DNA of 64,000 nt from an uncultured Clostridium sp. Its GTDB lineage: Bacteria > Bacillota > Clostridia > TANB77 > CAG-508. The position numbers and the translations under genes were made by a program. Shown one piece after another: positions 17,027 through 25,600 of this stretch. A model generated the notes under the pieces. It had not been told where the DNA came from. It made no database searches and saw only the letters and a program-made list of their open reading frames with translations. The stretch is from assembly GCA_947073285.1 (NCBI GenBank), contig CAMTJT010000010.1, positions 1 through 64,000 on the forward strand. The letters are read 5' to 3'. The first letter of the stretch is position 1. Each line of letters begins with the position of its first letter.

Positions 17027-17041
17027 AAAGGAGCAATTATA

Positions 17042-17398
17042 TTGAGCAAGATTAGAATATTAGTAGTCGAACCATACAAAGCACCATATCAAATAAGAGT
17101 AGAGCATACATTGGAAAATTTACAAAAGGTTGTCGGTGGTTTAATTGAGTTTGTCGAGTTAGAACATAATGTAGATTTAATCTGTAATGAAGAAGGAAAG
17201 CTATTGAATTTACCACTTAATAGACAAATAGGAAATGATATTATACAAGGTACATTTTTTATAGCTGGTCAACATTATGGAGAAACAATTTCATTAAGTA
17301 AGAAACAAATTAAAAAGTATAAGAAAGTCTTTAGTTTAGATAAATGCAAACCTTTAACTACATATAGCTTAATGGTTGAACTTATGAAAGGTCTGTAA
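17042..17398 (+). CDS. DUF3846 family protein
   Basis: A 118-residue protein starting with TTG behind GAAAGGAG. The pattern VVEPYKAPYQIRV...LENLQKVVGGLIEFVEL and a later LPLNRQI...DIIQGTFFIAG is characteristic of DUF3846, a domain frequent in mobile elements beside DUF2786 and anti-restriction proteins. Its function is unknown. Only one good start is available because upstream codons would run into the preceding gene. Confidence 0.82.
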   Translation: MSKIRILVVEPYKAPYQIRVEHTLENLQKVVGGLIEFVELEHNVDLICNEEGKLLNLPLNRQIGNDIIQGTFFIAGQHYGETISLSKKQIKKYKKVFSLDKCKPLTTYSLMVELMKGL

Positions 17399-17432
17399 AG
17401 CATTAAAGCCTACATGAATATTTAACCTATAT

Positions 17433-17481
17433 AGTATATACTTTTTCTTTGAAAAACCTTACATGACGTTTCTCACGTTAA
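17433..17481. repeat. inverted counterpart of the block at 16178-16225
   Basis: AGTATATACT (17433-17442) followed by GTTTCTCACGTTAA (17468-17481). Read on the other strand this is TTAACGTGAGAAAC...AGTATATACT, matching 16178-16225 in content and order. Together they form an imperfect inverted repeat around the DUF2786-DUF3846 pair. Confidence 0.55.
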
Positions 17482-17544
17482 TTAAATAGTTCCTAGAACT
17501 TAAAACTAGGGACTTTTATAACAGATTATAATTCATAAAAGAAA

Positions 17545-17580
17545 AAGTCCAGTAACTTTTTTCATTACTGAACTTTGTTT
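17545..17580. terminator. bidirectional terminator between convergent genes
   Basis: AAAGTcCAGTAA / TTACTGaACTTT stem with T-rich sequence on both sides, between the DUF3846 gene and the 467-aa gene. Confidence 0.7.
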
Positions 17581-17583
17581 TTA

Positions 17584-18987
17584 TTATTTTATTTCATAAG
17601 TACCAGCCTTATCAAATATCATTTCCCCATCAAATAATGTTGTTTCTACTATCATTGTTGAAGTATTATCCATTGTTATTGTTACTTTTCTTTTTTCAGT
17701 CCTATCCTTATATGGACCTAAATCTAATGACTCATATCCCATAAAATATCCTGTTCCCTCAAGTAATGTTCTTGTCTCTTTAACATTACTTGGTATACTT
17801 TCTCCACCACTAAAATATTCATAAGTTTCAACACCTTGCATAGTATCTTCAACATATACATGTATAAAAATTGTAGGATATTTTTCTTTTATTTCTCGTG
17901 CTACTTCATTTTTAGCAATTAACTGTTCAAAATTTATATTTAAAGTTACCTTAAAATCATTTTTGAAAGTATCATCTTTTGCTTGGTTATTAGTATTAGA
18001 ATTATTTGTTTGATTTTTATTATTGCTATTATTAGTGGTATTTTGATTTTTATTAGAATTATTTGATTGGCTATTATCAATATTTCCATTACCTCTTACT
18101 GCTAACCATTCTTTTTCAGTTATAAAAGTTAATAATGTCTCACTATTAAAATTATCTGTACTATTATAAAATGCTATCATTTGTTGCATTTGGTCATCAG
18201 TAGGCTCAAATTCTATGTTATAAGAGTCATACAAAACTGAAAGCATACCATTTATTTCACTAACTACATCAACATTACCTTTTTGTTTACTTAAATATAC
18301 TTTGTATTGTTCTTCATTAAATGGAAAAATATTAATAATAATAGTTTCCATATCACTATTAATATCAAAAGCAAAAGTTACGTTCCCATTACTAACATAA
18401 TTATTTTCGGATAGGCTCATATCATAATATATGTTTTTTGCTTTTTCATAATTAATTGAATTGTCAACAGCCATAAATACATAAAAAATATTATCTTCTG
18501 CTAATTTTGAAATATCTTTAGAATGTTCATCTATTGTATTTATTGCACTAATTTGAATTGAATTTATATAGTTACTTTCCTTACTTTCTGGTTGTACTGA
18601 TATTGTAAAATATTTTATTAGTTCGTTTTGTTCATTATAAGTAACTTGATTAAGTTCATAATTTTGAGTTCCTACTGTTTTTACAAATTTAGTATCAATT
18701 TGTTCATTATCTAACAAGTTTTGATATTCACTAAAATTGTTTTGTAAAGTATATAAATATATTTTTTCAAATTGTTGGACATCAAAAGTAAATCTCATTC
18801 CTAAATTATTATTTGACTCTTCTGTAAGTGTAGTTGGTTGTATAATTGTATTTTCATCAGTTGTTGATAAATTTTCTTGTTTAGTATTATTTAAAAATAA
18901 TACTGTAGCAACTAATATTCCTATAAAGCAAATAATAACAACAATTGCAATAACTTTTTTATTAATTTTTGAATTATTTTTATTCAT
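17584..18987 (-). CDS. membrane-anchored extracellular hypothetical protein
   Basis: A 467-residue protein with a short basic N-terminus and one membrane helix (about residues 12-31, IAIVVIICFIGILVATVLFL), the rest predicted outside. The extracellular part has two globular segments joined by an Asn/Thr/Gln low-complexity linker (about residues 303-345). The second segment resembles a beta-rich repeat domain (VTLNINFEQLIAKNEVAREI, TVTITMDNTS-like strands). No enzyme motif. It precedes a terminator and follows the PASTA protein, so the two probably share a transcript. Surface sensing or exclusion would be a guess. Confidence 0.7.
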   Translation of the reverse strand: MNKNNSKINKKVIAIVVIICFIGILVATVLFLNNTKQENLSTTDENTIIQPTTLTEESNNNLGMRFTFDVQQFEKIYLYTLQNNFSEYQNLLDNEQIDTKFVKTVGTQNYELNQVTYNEQNELIKYFTISVQPESKESNYINSIQISAINTIDEHSKDISKLAEDNIFYVFMAVDNSINYEKAKNIYYDMSLSENNYVSNGNVTFAFDINSDMETIIINIFPFNEEQYKVYLSKQKGNVDVVSEINGMLSVLYDSYNIEFEPTDDQMQQMIAFYNSTDNFNSETLLTFITEKEWLAVRGNGNIDNSQSNNSNKNQNTTNNSNNKNQTNNSNTNNQAKDDTFKNDFKVTLNINFEQLIAKNEVAREIKEKYPTIFIHVYVEDTMQGVETYEYFSGGESIPSNVKETRTLLEGTGYFMGYESLDLGPYKDRTEKRKVTITMDNTSTMIVETTLFDGEMIFDKAGTYEIK

Positions 18988-19034
18988 CTTTAATTCCTTC
19001 TTTCATTTTTAAAGGTTACTTTATGCTTTATTTT

Positions 19035-19862
19035 TTATTCTTCTGTTGGTCTAATATTCCAATCATTATTATCTAAAAATGTTTTTATTACTGGATAAAT
19101 ATTTCCGTTTTTATAATCTTCTATATAACTATATGGTGATGATCCAAAAGTTTTTATTGTGTATGTACTACCATAAGGTAAATAAGTAAATTTACCATCT
19201 GTCGATACCTCTTGTAGAATAACTAAATAATCTGATTTAACTAATCCTCCATAAGAATTTTGAGCTTCTACTGATACATATACTAAACATCTACCATAAT
19301 TATCTTCATCAACTTTTTCTGATTTTCCCCATATAGCTGTTGACGGTGCTTTTAATTGATTTGATATCAAAGTTTGTGCACAACCAATAACTGTATCTTT
19401 AGACGCTGGGCAATACTTATAGCCTTTTTCTTTTCTTTCTTGTTGCTTATCTTTCCATTTTTGCGACATTCCCCATATTCTAATTATTTCTCCCTTTTTA
19501 ACAGTTTCTCCTTCTTGTATACTTGAATAATCTCTTGTTATTTTTTGTACTATTGAATCTGAGTTTTTACCATCTAAATCTGAAGGAGTGTTACTACACC
19601 TTTCAACCTTTAGTTCTAATTTTGATAATTCTTCTTCAGCTTCAACCATAGTTTTACCTATTACCTGAGGCAAAACTACCTCTTTACTTTTTTCTATTGC
19701 TAGTTGTTCTTGTTTCTTCTTTTCAGTAACTATACTTGTAATTCCTGCTATGCTTAGTATTATTATCATAACTATTGCAAATATTATCATTACTATTTTG
19801 CTCTGTTTTCTCTGTATTGCTTTAACTTCATCTTTGTTAATATCTTTCTTTTCTTTTTCCAT
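19035..19862 (-). CDS. membrane protein with PASTA-like domain
   Basis: A 275-residue protein with one membrane segment (about residues 23-45). The following part matches a PASTA domain (LPQVIGKTMVEAEEELSKLEL ... SIQEGETVKKGEIIRIW), which in other proteins binds cell-wall fragments. The C-terminal 120 residues hold three cysteines and an aromatic-rich domain (CPASKDTVIGCAQTLISNQL). It lacks the kinase or transpeptidase partner domains normally joined to PASTA, so a wall-sensing or anchoring role is possible. Ribosome site AAAGGGGG. Upstream neighbour is a 48-aa membrane peptide. Confidence 0.78.
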   Translation of the reverse strand: MEKEKKDINKDEVKAIQRKQSKIVMIIFAIVMIIILSIAGITSIVTEKKKQEQLAIEKSKEVVLPQVIGKTMVEAEEELSKLELKVERCSNTPSDLDGKNSDSIVQKITRDYSSIQEGETVKKGEIIRIWGMSQKWKDKQQERKEKGYKYCPASKDTVIGCAQTLISNQLKAPSTAIWGKSEKVDEDNYGRCLVYVSVEAQNSYGGLVKSDYLVILQEVSTDGKFTYLPYGSTYTIKTFGSSPYSYIEDYKNGNIYPVIKTFLDNNDWNIRPTEE

Positions 19863-19932
19863 TTTTAAATTCCCCCTTTTTCTCTATATTTAATTATATG
19901 ACATTTTTCGACAAATAACAACATTTACAAAT

Positions 19933-20079
19933 TTATTTATCTTTTTTCTTCTTAATATAATAGTATATTCCATAAGCTATAAGTCCTATAACCAATATTC
20001 CAACAAATATTAGGCAAGCCTTTTGTTCTTCTGGTGTCATTTCTGCCCATGATTTACCGTTCCCATGTAACCAATACAT
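19933..20079 (-). CDS. 48-residue single-span membrane protein
   Basis: A short gene with ribosome site GAAAGGGG 7 nt before ATG 20079: MYWLHGNGKSWAEMTPEEQ, then a clear hydrophobic span (CLIFVGILVIGLIAYGIYY) and a KKKKDK tail, i.e. N-out or small bitopic topology with a positive end inside. It lies between the zinc-ribbon protein and the PASTA protein on the same strand. Function unknown. Confidence 0.62.
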   Translation of the reverse strand: MYWLHGNGKSWAEMTPEEQKACLIFVGILVIGLIAYGIYYYIKKKKDK

Positions 20080-20106
20080 TTTAAAACCCCTTTCTAATAT
20101 AAATTA

Positions 20107-20286
20107 CTACTTTTTTACTTGTTTTAAGTATTTCTTGTCTAAGTTCTTTGCACCCCATAAATAACCTTTACACTTTGTGTTTAAACAACCCGTATGACCA
20201 GTCTTTGTATTTTCCCATATAATACGTCCACATCTCCAACAAGTTAAGGTTTTTGGTTGTTCTTTTGTTGTTTTATCTTTTGACAT
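20107..20286 (-). CDS. small zinc-ribbon protein
   Basis: A 59-residue basic protein with a four-cysteine ribbon: CWRCG...(about 16 residues)...CLNTKC. The start MSKDKTTK follows GAGGTG at a proper distance; an upstream in-frame ATG lacks one. It could bind nucleic acid or act as an adaptor. It diverges from the XRE regulator gene. Confidence 0.6.
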   Translation of the reverse strand: MSKDKTTKEQPKTLTCWRCGRIIWENTKTGHTGCLNTKCKGYLWGAKNLDKKYLKQVKK

Positions 20287-20422
20287 ATTTTTCACCTCAC
20301 ATTCTATCATAAATTTTTGTTTCTGTAAATATCAATGACTATTTTTGTTTATTTTGTGAATACTATTAACCGGTAGTGATACTTACTAATTGATACAATT
20401 TCAACATAGGAGATGATGAAAT

Positions 20423-20767
20423 ATGGAGAAAAACGAAGATAACTCTAATATCTCAAAAATATTAGGTAAAAATATAAAACAAATTCGCACTTTGGAGGGC
20501 ATATCACAAGAACAATTAGCTGAAAAGATAGGTAAATCTGCACACTTTATCAGTTTAATTGAACGTGGCGAAAGTGGTCTAAGTGTTGCAACTCTAATTG
20601 ATATATGTAATGCTCTTAATACTGATACAAATTCAATTTTTGCTAGTCTTGTAAATTCTTCTATCTGCACAAACAACTTCTTGAATAAGTCCTTTGATAC
20701 ATTTGAAGATAAGGACAAAGATATGGTTTCATATTTAATTAACTACATTATCAATTCTAAAAAGTAA
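20423..20767 (+). CDS. XRE-family transcription regulator
   Basis: A 114-residue protein with an N-terminal helix-turn-helix of the Cro/C1 type (LGKNIKQIRTLEGISQEQLAEKIG, KSAHFISLIERGESGLSVATLIDICNAL, partly quoted). The C-terminal 45 residues have no known domain. It is the only plus-strand gene in its neighbourhood, divergent from the zinc-ribbon/PASTA operon, a typical place for an element's repressor. The AGTATATACT palindromes upstream of xis and around the DUF2786 unit are candidate operators. Ribosome site TAGGAGATGATG. Confidence 0.85.
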   Translation: MEKNEDNSNISKILGKNIKQIRTLEGISQEQLAEKIGKSAHFISLIERGESGLSVATLIDICNALNTDTNSIFASLVNSSICTNNFLNKSFDTFEDKDKDMVSYLINYIINSKK

Positions 20768-20778
20768 TATAAAATGCA

Positions 20779-20808
20779 AAAAGAGATACTGCTCATAGTA
20801 TCTCTTTA
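20779..20808. terminator. bidirectional terminator after XRE gene
   Basis: AAAGAGATACT-gctcat-AGTATCTCTTT, a perfect 11-bp stem between two convergent genes. Confidence 0.8.
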
Positions 20809-21072
20809 ATCTTTGCTTATTGCTTCTATAAATAATAATCTAACTGCAAGTGAAAAGCCTTTGAAGAATAATTGCTTTCCTTCTTCATTTCCCATATCAT
20901 AAATAAGGTCTTGCATTTTCTCTAACTCTTCACGGTTTTGTTCTCCTACTACTTGTAAAAATGTTTCAGTATCTGTAACTAATTGACTCTGCAATTCTTT
21001 ATATTGTTGAGTAGGGGATAAATTGTTCATAATTTCTTCAAAAATTGCTGATAGAATTTCTTTCTTTTCCAT
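20806..21072 (-). CDS. small hypothetical protein, DUF6809-like
   Basis: An 88-residue helical protein starting MEKKEILSAIFEEIMNN behind AGGAGAG (an upstream in-frame ATG lacks a site). The layout, with a short N-terminal segment, a helical middle of about 40 residues and a hydrophobic terminal helix (KGFSLAVRLLFIEAIS), recalls the DUF6809 family of element-borne proteins. No known activity. Its stop lies inside the shared terminator with the XRE gene. Confidence 0.6.
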   Translation of the reverse strand: MEKKEILSAIFEEIMNNLSPTQQYKELQSQLVTDTETFLQVVGEQNREELEKMQDLIYDMGNEEGKQLFFKGFSLAVRLLFIEAISKD

Positions 21073-21189
21073 TTGTAACACTCTCCTAGTAAAATATACC
21101 ATATATATTATACTACAAGAACGGTTGTTTGTATATGATTACTGCAAAAAATGAATAAATATTTTTCTGTTGAGTTATTTATAATTATC

Positions 21190-21335
21190 TTTCTAGGGTA
21201 ATTCTTTGTAGCCCTGCTATTCTTGCTCGATAATCTCGCAAGAATTATGCCCACTTCGTGTGCATATCGCAGGTTTTATTTTTCTTTTTGCAGTTGGAGT
21301 CGCTTATGGGCTTACGCCCAACGCTCCTCTTTATA
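21190..21335. other. GC-richer structured intergenic segment
   Basis: It stands out from the AT-rich surroundings, with short stems such as TCTTGC...GCAAGA, TGGGC-ttac-GCCCA and GCATATC pieces. It could be a small structured RNA or a replication/transfer origin. Confidence 0.4.
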
Positions 21336-21468
21336 TAGTAATAATTTTAATTATTTATATTAGGGGAAAAAGGGGAAAAATTTTTGAAAACTTTTTTTAC
21401 CTATATAAATATTTATTTTTCTTTTATTTAATTACTTTTATATTATTACTATTATTTATACTTAATAC

Positions 21469-21506
21469 TACATTGATAACTATATTATAATATAGTTATC
21501 AATGTA
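21469..21506. repeat. 38-bp perfect palindrome
   Basis: Both halves are exact reverse complements with no loop; the left half begins TACATTGATAACTATATTA. Flanked by AT-rich DNA and G-run motifs. Confidence 0.85.
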
Positions 21507-21639
21507 TAATGTATATATGTAATATATTTGAGATAGTGTTCAACTTCTAATATATATATTACACTAATTAACTTCAATATATATATATTATAAAAATATG
21601 TAATTTAAAGAATACAGAATATGGAATAGCATTTTATTT

Positions 21640-21740
21640 TTCAAAAATTTTTTCTATATAATTTTTCCCCAAAACCCCCAACTTATAATTCATATATTTT
21701 GAAAAATACTTTTTTAAAATTTTTCCCCAATTTACCCAAC
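21640..21740 (-). repeat. two tandem copies of the G-run motif
   Basis: On the minus strand, GTTGGGTAAATTGGGG-AAAAATTTT and GTTGGGGGTTTTGGGG-AAAAATTAT follow each other about 55 bp apart, each trailed by AAAAAnTTTTTcAAAA. A single copy in the other orientation lies at 21360-21405. Confidence 0.5.
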
Positions 21741-21785
21741 ATTATTTTTATGATGAAATGTATTAACTTTAATTACTGTATAAGG

Positions 21786-21817
21786 AAAATGCCCCGACAA
21801 CTACAAAGGGGCATTTT
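21786..21817. terminator. GCCCC hairpin
   Basis: AAAATGCCCC / GGGGCATTTT, 10-bp perfect stem with 12-nt loop. Terminator-like, but followed by only a few Ts on either strand. Confidence 0.5.
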
Positions 21818-21920
21818 CCCAATTCTCCAATAATTAACTTACCTAGTTTCCGTTCTTACTTTAATGTAATAAACCAAAATGATGAGTGTATCATCTCATC
21901 TGCATATTATTTCATCAGTT

Positions 21921-21942
21921 GTGCATAGTTCGTGCATAGTTC
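21921..21942. repeat. 11-bp tandem direct repeat
   Basis: GTGCATAGTTC occurs twice back to back, 80-100 bp beyond the end of the RadC-like gene. Confidence 0.7.
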
Positions 21943-22019
21943 GTTGTTGTTTTTATATGTTTTGTTACATTCTTATATAATCTTTCAAACTTAGTCTACA
22001 AGCCATTTTTTAGACTACT

Positions 22020-22613
22020 CTAAACTTGACAAAATTGATAGGTTTTTATATTATATAAAGAATTATCACTTAATTTTTCTTTAACACTTTTTATAGTATT
22101 GTTACTTAAAACTTTTTCTTTTGGCATTAAAATTAATCCCTTTGAATTTTCTTCAATAATTGAATATTTGTCTTTATTCCCCAATATAATATGACCCAAA
22201 AAACCATCAACATTTGCAACAAAATTGCGTGTTGTTTCCATATCATTTTGAGATGGTTTAGCAGAATCAGATGTGTGATTATGAGCTAAATAATATCCAT
22301 CTGCTTTCAATCTATTCATTCTATTTTTCATTGTTTCATAAGTCCTAATAGGATTAAATTCAGAATATTTGTCTTTTGAAAAAAGCATTACCGCATCTGG
22401 TATTTTGCTAGTAATTGCTTCTTGACCTACTATCATATTATCTTTCATATAAAATATTCTAAATGTTTCATAACGCGAATCTCTAAATATATTACAAGTT
22501 TCAATTAAATCTTCTTTTCCTTGTATTTTTACTTTACTTAAATCTATATAACCTTTTTTGCCTACTTCTACATTTTCTAATTTGTTATAAATAATTTTTG
22601 CATTTCTGTCCAA
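22020..22613 (-). CDS. RadC-like JAB/MPN domain protein
   Basis: A 197-residue protein with a JAB-type metal-binding motif: YYLAHNHTSDSAKPSQND (H-x-H-x-x-S...D) preceded by a strand segment. RadC-like proteins of this kind are regular neighbours of methylase-helicase giants in conjugative elements; their activity is unsettled, probably a metallo-hydrolase. The start is TTG at 22613, 7 nt after AAAGGAG; an earlier TTG has no site. It lies 30 nt after the helicase gene in the same operon. Confidence 0.8.
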   Translation of the reverse strand: MDRNAKIIYNKLENVEVGKKGYIDLSKVKIQGKEDLIETCNIFRDSRYETFRIFYMKDNMIVGQEAITSKIPDAVMLFSKDKYSEFNPIRTYETMKNRMNRLKADGYYLAHNHTSDSAKPSQNDMETTRNFVANVDGFLGHIILGNKDKYSIIEENSKGLILMPKEKVLSNNTIKSVKEKLSDNSLYNIKTYQFCQV

Positions 22614-22643
22614 TATCTTTCTCCTTTCCAATAAAAAAAAAGC

Positions 22644-25600
22644 CTATAATTCTGGCTCATCTCTATCATAGTCTTTGTCCTTTTTTTCTTCCTGTTCTTC
22701 TTGTTCCTCATCATCTAGTATTTCCTTATCTTTTTCGTCTAAATTAAGAGAAATGTTGATTTCATCTAGTTCTTTCGTCAACTGTTTTAGTTCCTCCTCT
22801 TTATTAAATGGGGCTTTTACTTCTTCTTTTGCATTATTAAATTGTCTTTCTGTTTCTTGCAATTTTTCTCTTGCACTATCTAACTCTTTTACAATTCCAT
22901 CAATAGCATTTTCAATTCTTGTAATATTTCCTCTTGCATCATCTCCTAAATCAATTGTATAGGTTTCTTTACCTTGCAAATGAAGAATAAATTTTTTGCT
23001 CCATCCATCTATTCCTAACAACATTTTAAGTCCTCTATGTTCTCCTATTAGTTCTAGTGTTGGGTTTTCTTTTTTCTTACAAATCTCTAATATTTCTTTA
23101 CCTGCACTTTCTTTTGTATTATATGTTTTGTCATTCATAATCATAGTAGAAAATTTTTCTTCATTATCTATATGAGTATTTTCTTCTACAAGTTTTATAT
23201 CACTTTCTATATTTGCAATTTTATCTTGTAACCTTTTTATTTCTACTGGATAATGCTTTACTATCATATCTTCAAGTGTATAAATTTGATTCAAGTGATT
23301 TTGCTTTAATAATTTTAATTTTGCAACTTTATTGTCTAACTCTGTTTTTCTAATTATTAACGGATTTCCTGCAGCTAAAGCTTTTATTTCTGCATACGAA
23401 AGTGCCTTATCGTCTATATCATCTGCAGAACGAACTATTGCTTTTGATGTCATTATTTGACTAATAAATTCTTGTTTTCTCTGTAACATCTGGTACATAT
23501 AAGCATCAAATGTTTCCTCTGTTACATAGTTAAATATATCTATTTCGTCATTTTCATTTCCTTGTCTTACTCCTCTACCATCTTGTTGTTGTAAGTCAGA
23601 TGGTCTATATGGTACATCTAAATGGTGTATTGCTTTTATTTTGTTTTGCACATTTGTACCTGCACCCATTTTTGCAGTTGACCCCATTAAAACTCTTATT
23701 TCTCCTGTTCTTACTTTTGCAAATAATTCTTTCTTTTTTGTTTCTGTATCTGCAGTATGAATAAAAACTATTTCATTTTCTGGTATTCCTTTTGCTATCA
23801 GTTTTCTTTTTAAATCTGTATAAACATCTGTGAATTGCCATTCTTTTAGTTTCCACACTCCATTTACATTTTCCATTTCAAAAGGATTTTCTTCACTACC
23901 TAATGGCTTTGGAGTAGATAAATCACAAAACACTAATTGAGTTGATTTCTTATCTTTGGTCTTTTCCCATATTTCATATACATTATTAGCACAAGCATTT
24001 ACTTTGCTTCCCTCAAAATCTGGTAACATAGGATTAAGCATTCTTTGGTCAAGTGCTAATTTTCGACCTTCATTTGTAATCTTAAGCATATTATCTTCTT
24101 TAGGATTGACTTGCTTTTTTCTTATTCTTTCTGCTCTTTCTCCTAAACCTTTTACCATTGCTTTTTGTATATCACTTGGTTTTACAACTATTGTTTTACG
24201 ATTTGCCTTTGGAACTGGCAATTTCAATGTTTCAGCAGTTTGTATATCTGCAATTTCCTTAAACATTGCCATTAATTCTGGTAGATTATAAAATTTTGCA
24301 AACCTTGTTTTGCTCCTATATCCGACTTCCGTGCGACATCAAGTTCCATTGCTGTTACTGTTTCTCCAAAAGTAGATGCCCAACTATCAAACTGTAATAA
24401 ATTTGATTTTGCAAGAGTATTGTACTGTAAATACCTTTGCATAGTGTACATTTCTACCATTGAATTTGATATTGGTGTTCCTGTTGCAAATACAATTCCC
24501 CTGCCCCCAGTAAGTTCATCTAAATATTGACATTTCATAAATAAGTCAGAACTTTTTTGTGCTTCTGTTTGTGCTATTCCTCCAACATTTCTCATTTTAG
24601 TAAATAAAAATAAATTTTTAAAATAATGTGCTTCATCAATAAATATTCTATCGCACCCTAATTGTTCAAAAGTTACAATATTGTCTTTTCTGCTTTGGTC
24701 ATTAAGTCTTTTTAGTTTTTCTTCTAGCTTTGTTTTACTCTTTTCTAATTGCTTTATAGAATAATACTCTCCGTTCATTATTTCTTAAATCATCAATACC
24801 TTTTAATAGGTCATTTATTTGCCTTTTCAATGCTTTTTCTTGTCTTTCCTTTGACATTGGGATTTTTTCAAATTGTGAGTGTCCTATAATTATTGCATCA
24901 TATTCTCCTGTTGCAATTTTACTGCAAAATTTCTTACGATTATTTGTTGCAAAATCTTTTTTAGTTGCTACAAGAACATTTGCTGATGGATATAGTTGTA
25001 AAAATTCACTCGCAAATTGTTCAATAATGTGGTTTGGTACAACAAATAAAGACTTGCTACATAATCCAAGTCTTTTACTTTCCATTGCAGAAGCTACCAT
25101 TTCAAATGTTTTTCCTGCTCCAACTTCGTGTGCTAACAATGTATTTCCACCATATAAAATGTGTGCGATTGCATCAATTTGATGTTTTCTTAAACTTATT
25201 TCTGGATTTATTCCACCAAATTGAATATATTGTCCGTCATACTCACGAGGTTTTATACTATTAAATTGTTCATTATAAATTTTTACTAATCTTTCTCTAC
25301 GAGCTTGATCTTTCCATATCCACTCTACAAATTCTTCTTTTATCCTATCTTGTTTTGCCTGTGCTATTGCTGTTTCCTTTGCATTTAAAACTTTTTGTTC
25401 ATTGCCGTGTTCATCTATAACTGTATCGTTAATCCTTATGTCTTTCAAATTTAATGTTGTTTCAATTATTTTATATGCGTTTGCTCTTGCCGTTCCATAA
25501 GTGCTATATGCTAAAACATTACCTTTATCTTCACTCTTTCCACTTATATTCCATTCAGAAGTATATTCAGAATAATGCACACTAATATTGCTTCTATTAG

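Larger units (their letters stand above)
21103..22019. other. 917-bp intergenic block rich in palindromes and G-runs
   Basis: No convincing gene. A 76-codon plus-strand open frame at 21260-21490 is hydrophobic and lacks a ribosome site. The block contains a locally GC-richer structured stretch (about 21190-21335), a 38-bp perfect palindrome (21469-21506), several G-run motifs, a GCCCC hairpin (21786-21817) and an 11-bp tandem repeat (21921-21942). This density of elements between the putative satellite and the conjugative genes suits an origin of replication or an attachment region. Confidence 0.55.

Noticed and set aside
21260-21490. 76-codon hydrophobic plus-strand open frame
   Set aside because: No ribosome site, low-complexity translation of AT-rich DNA, and it overlaps structured and palindromic sequence.
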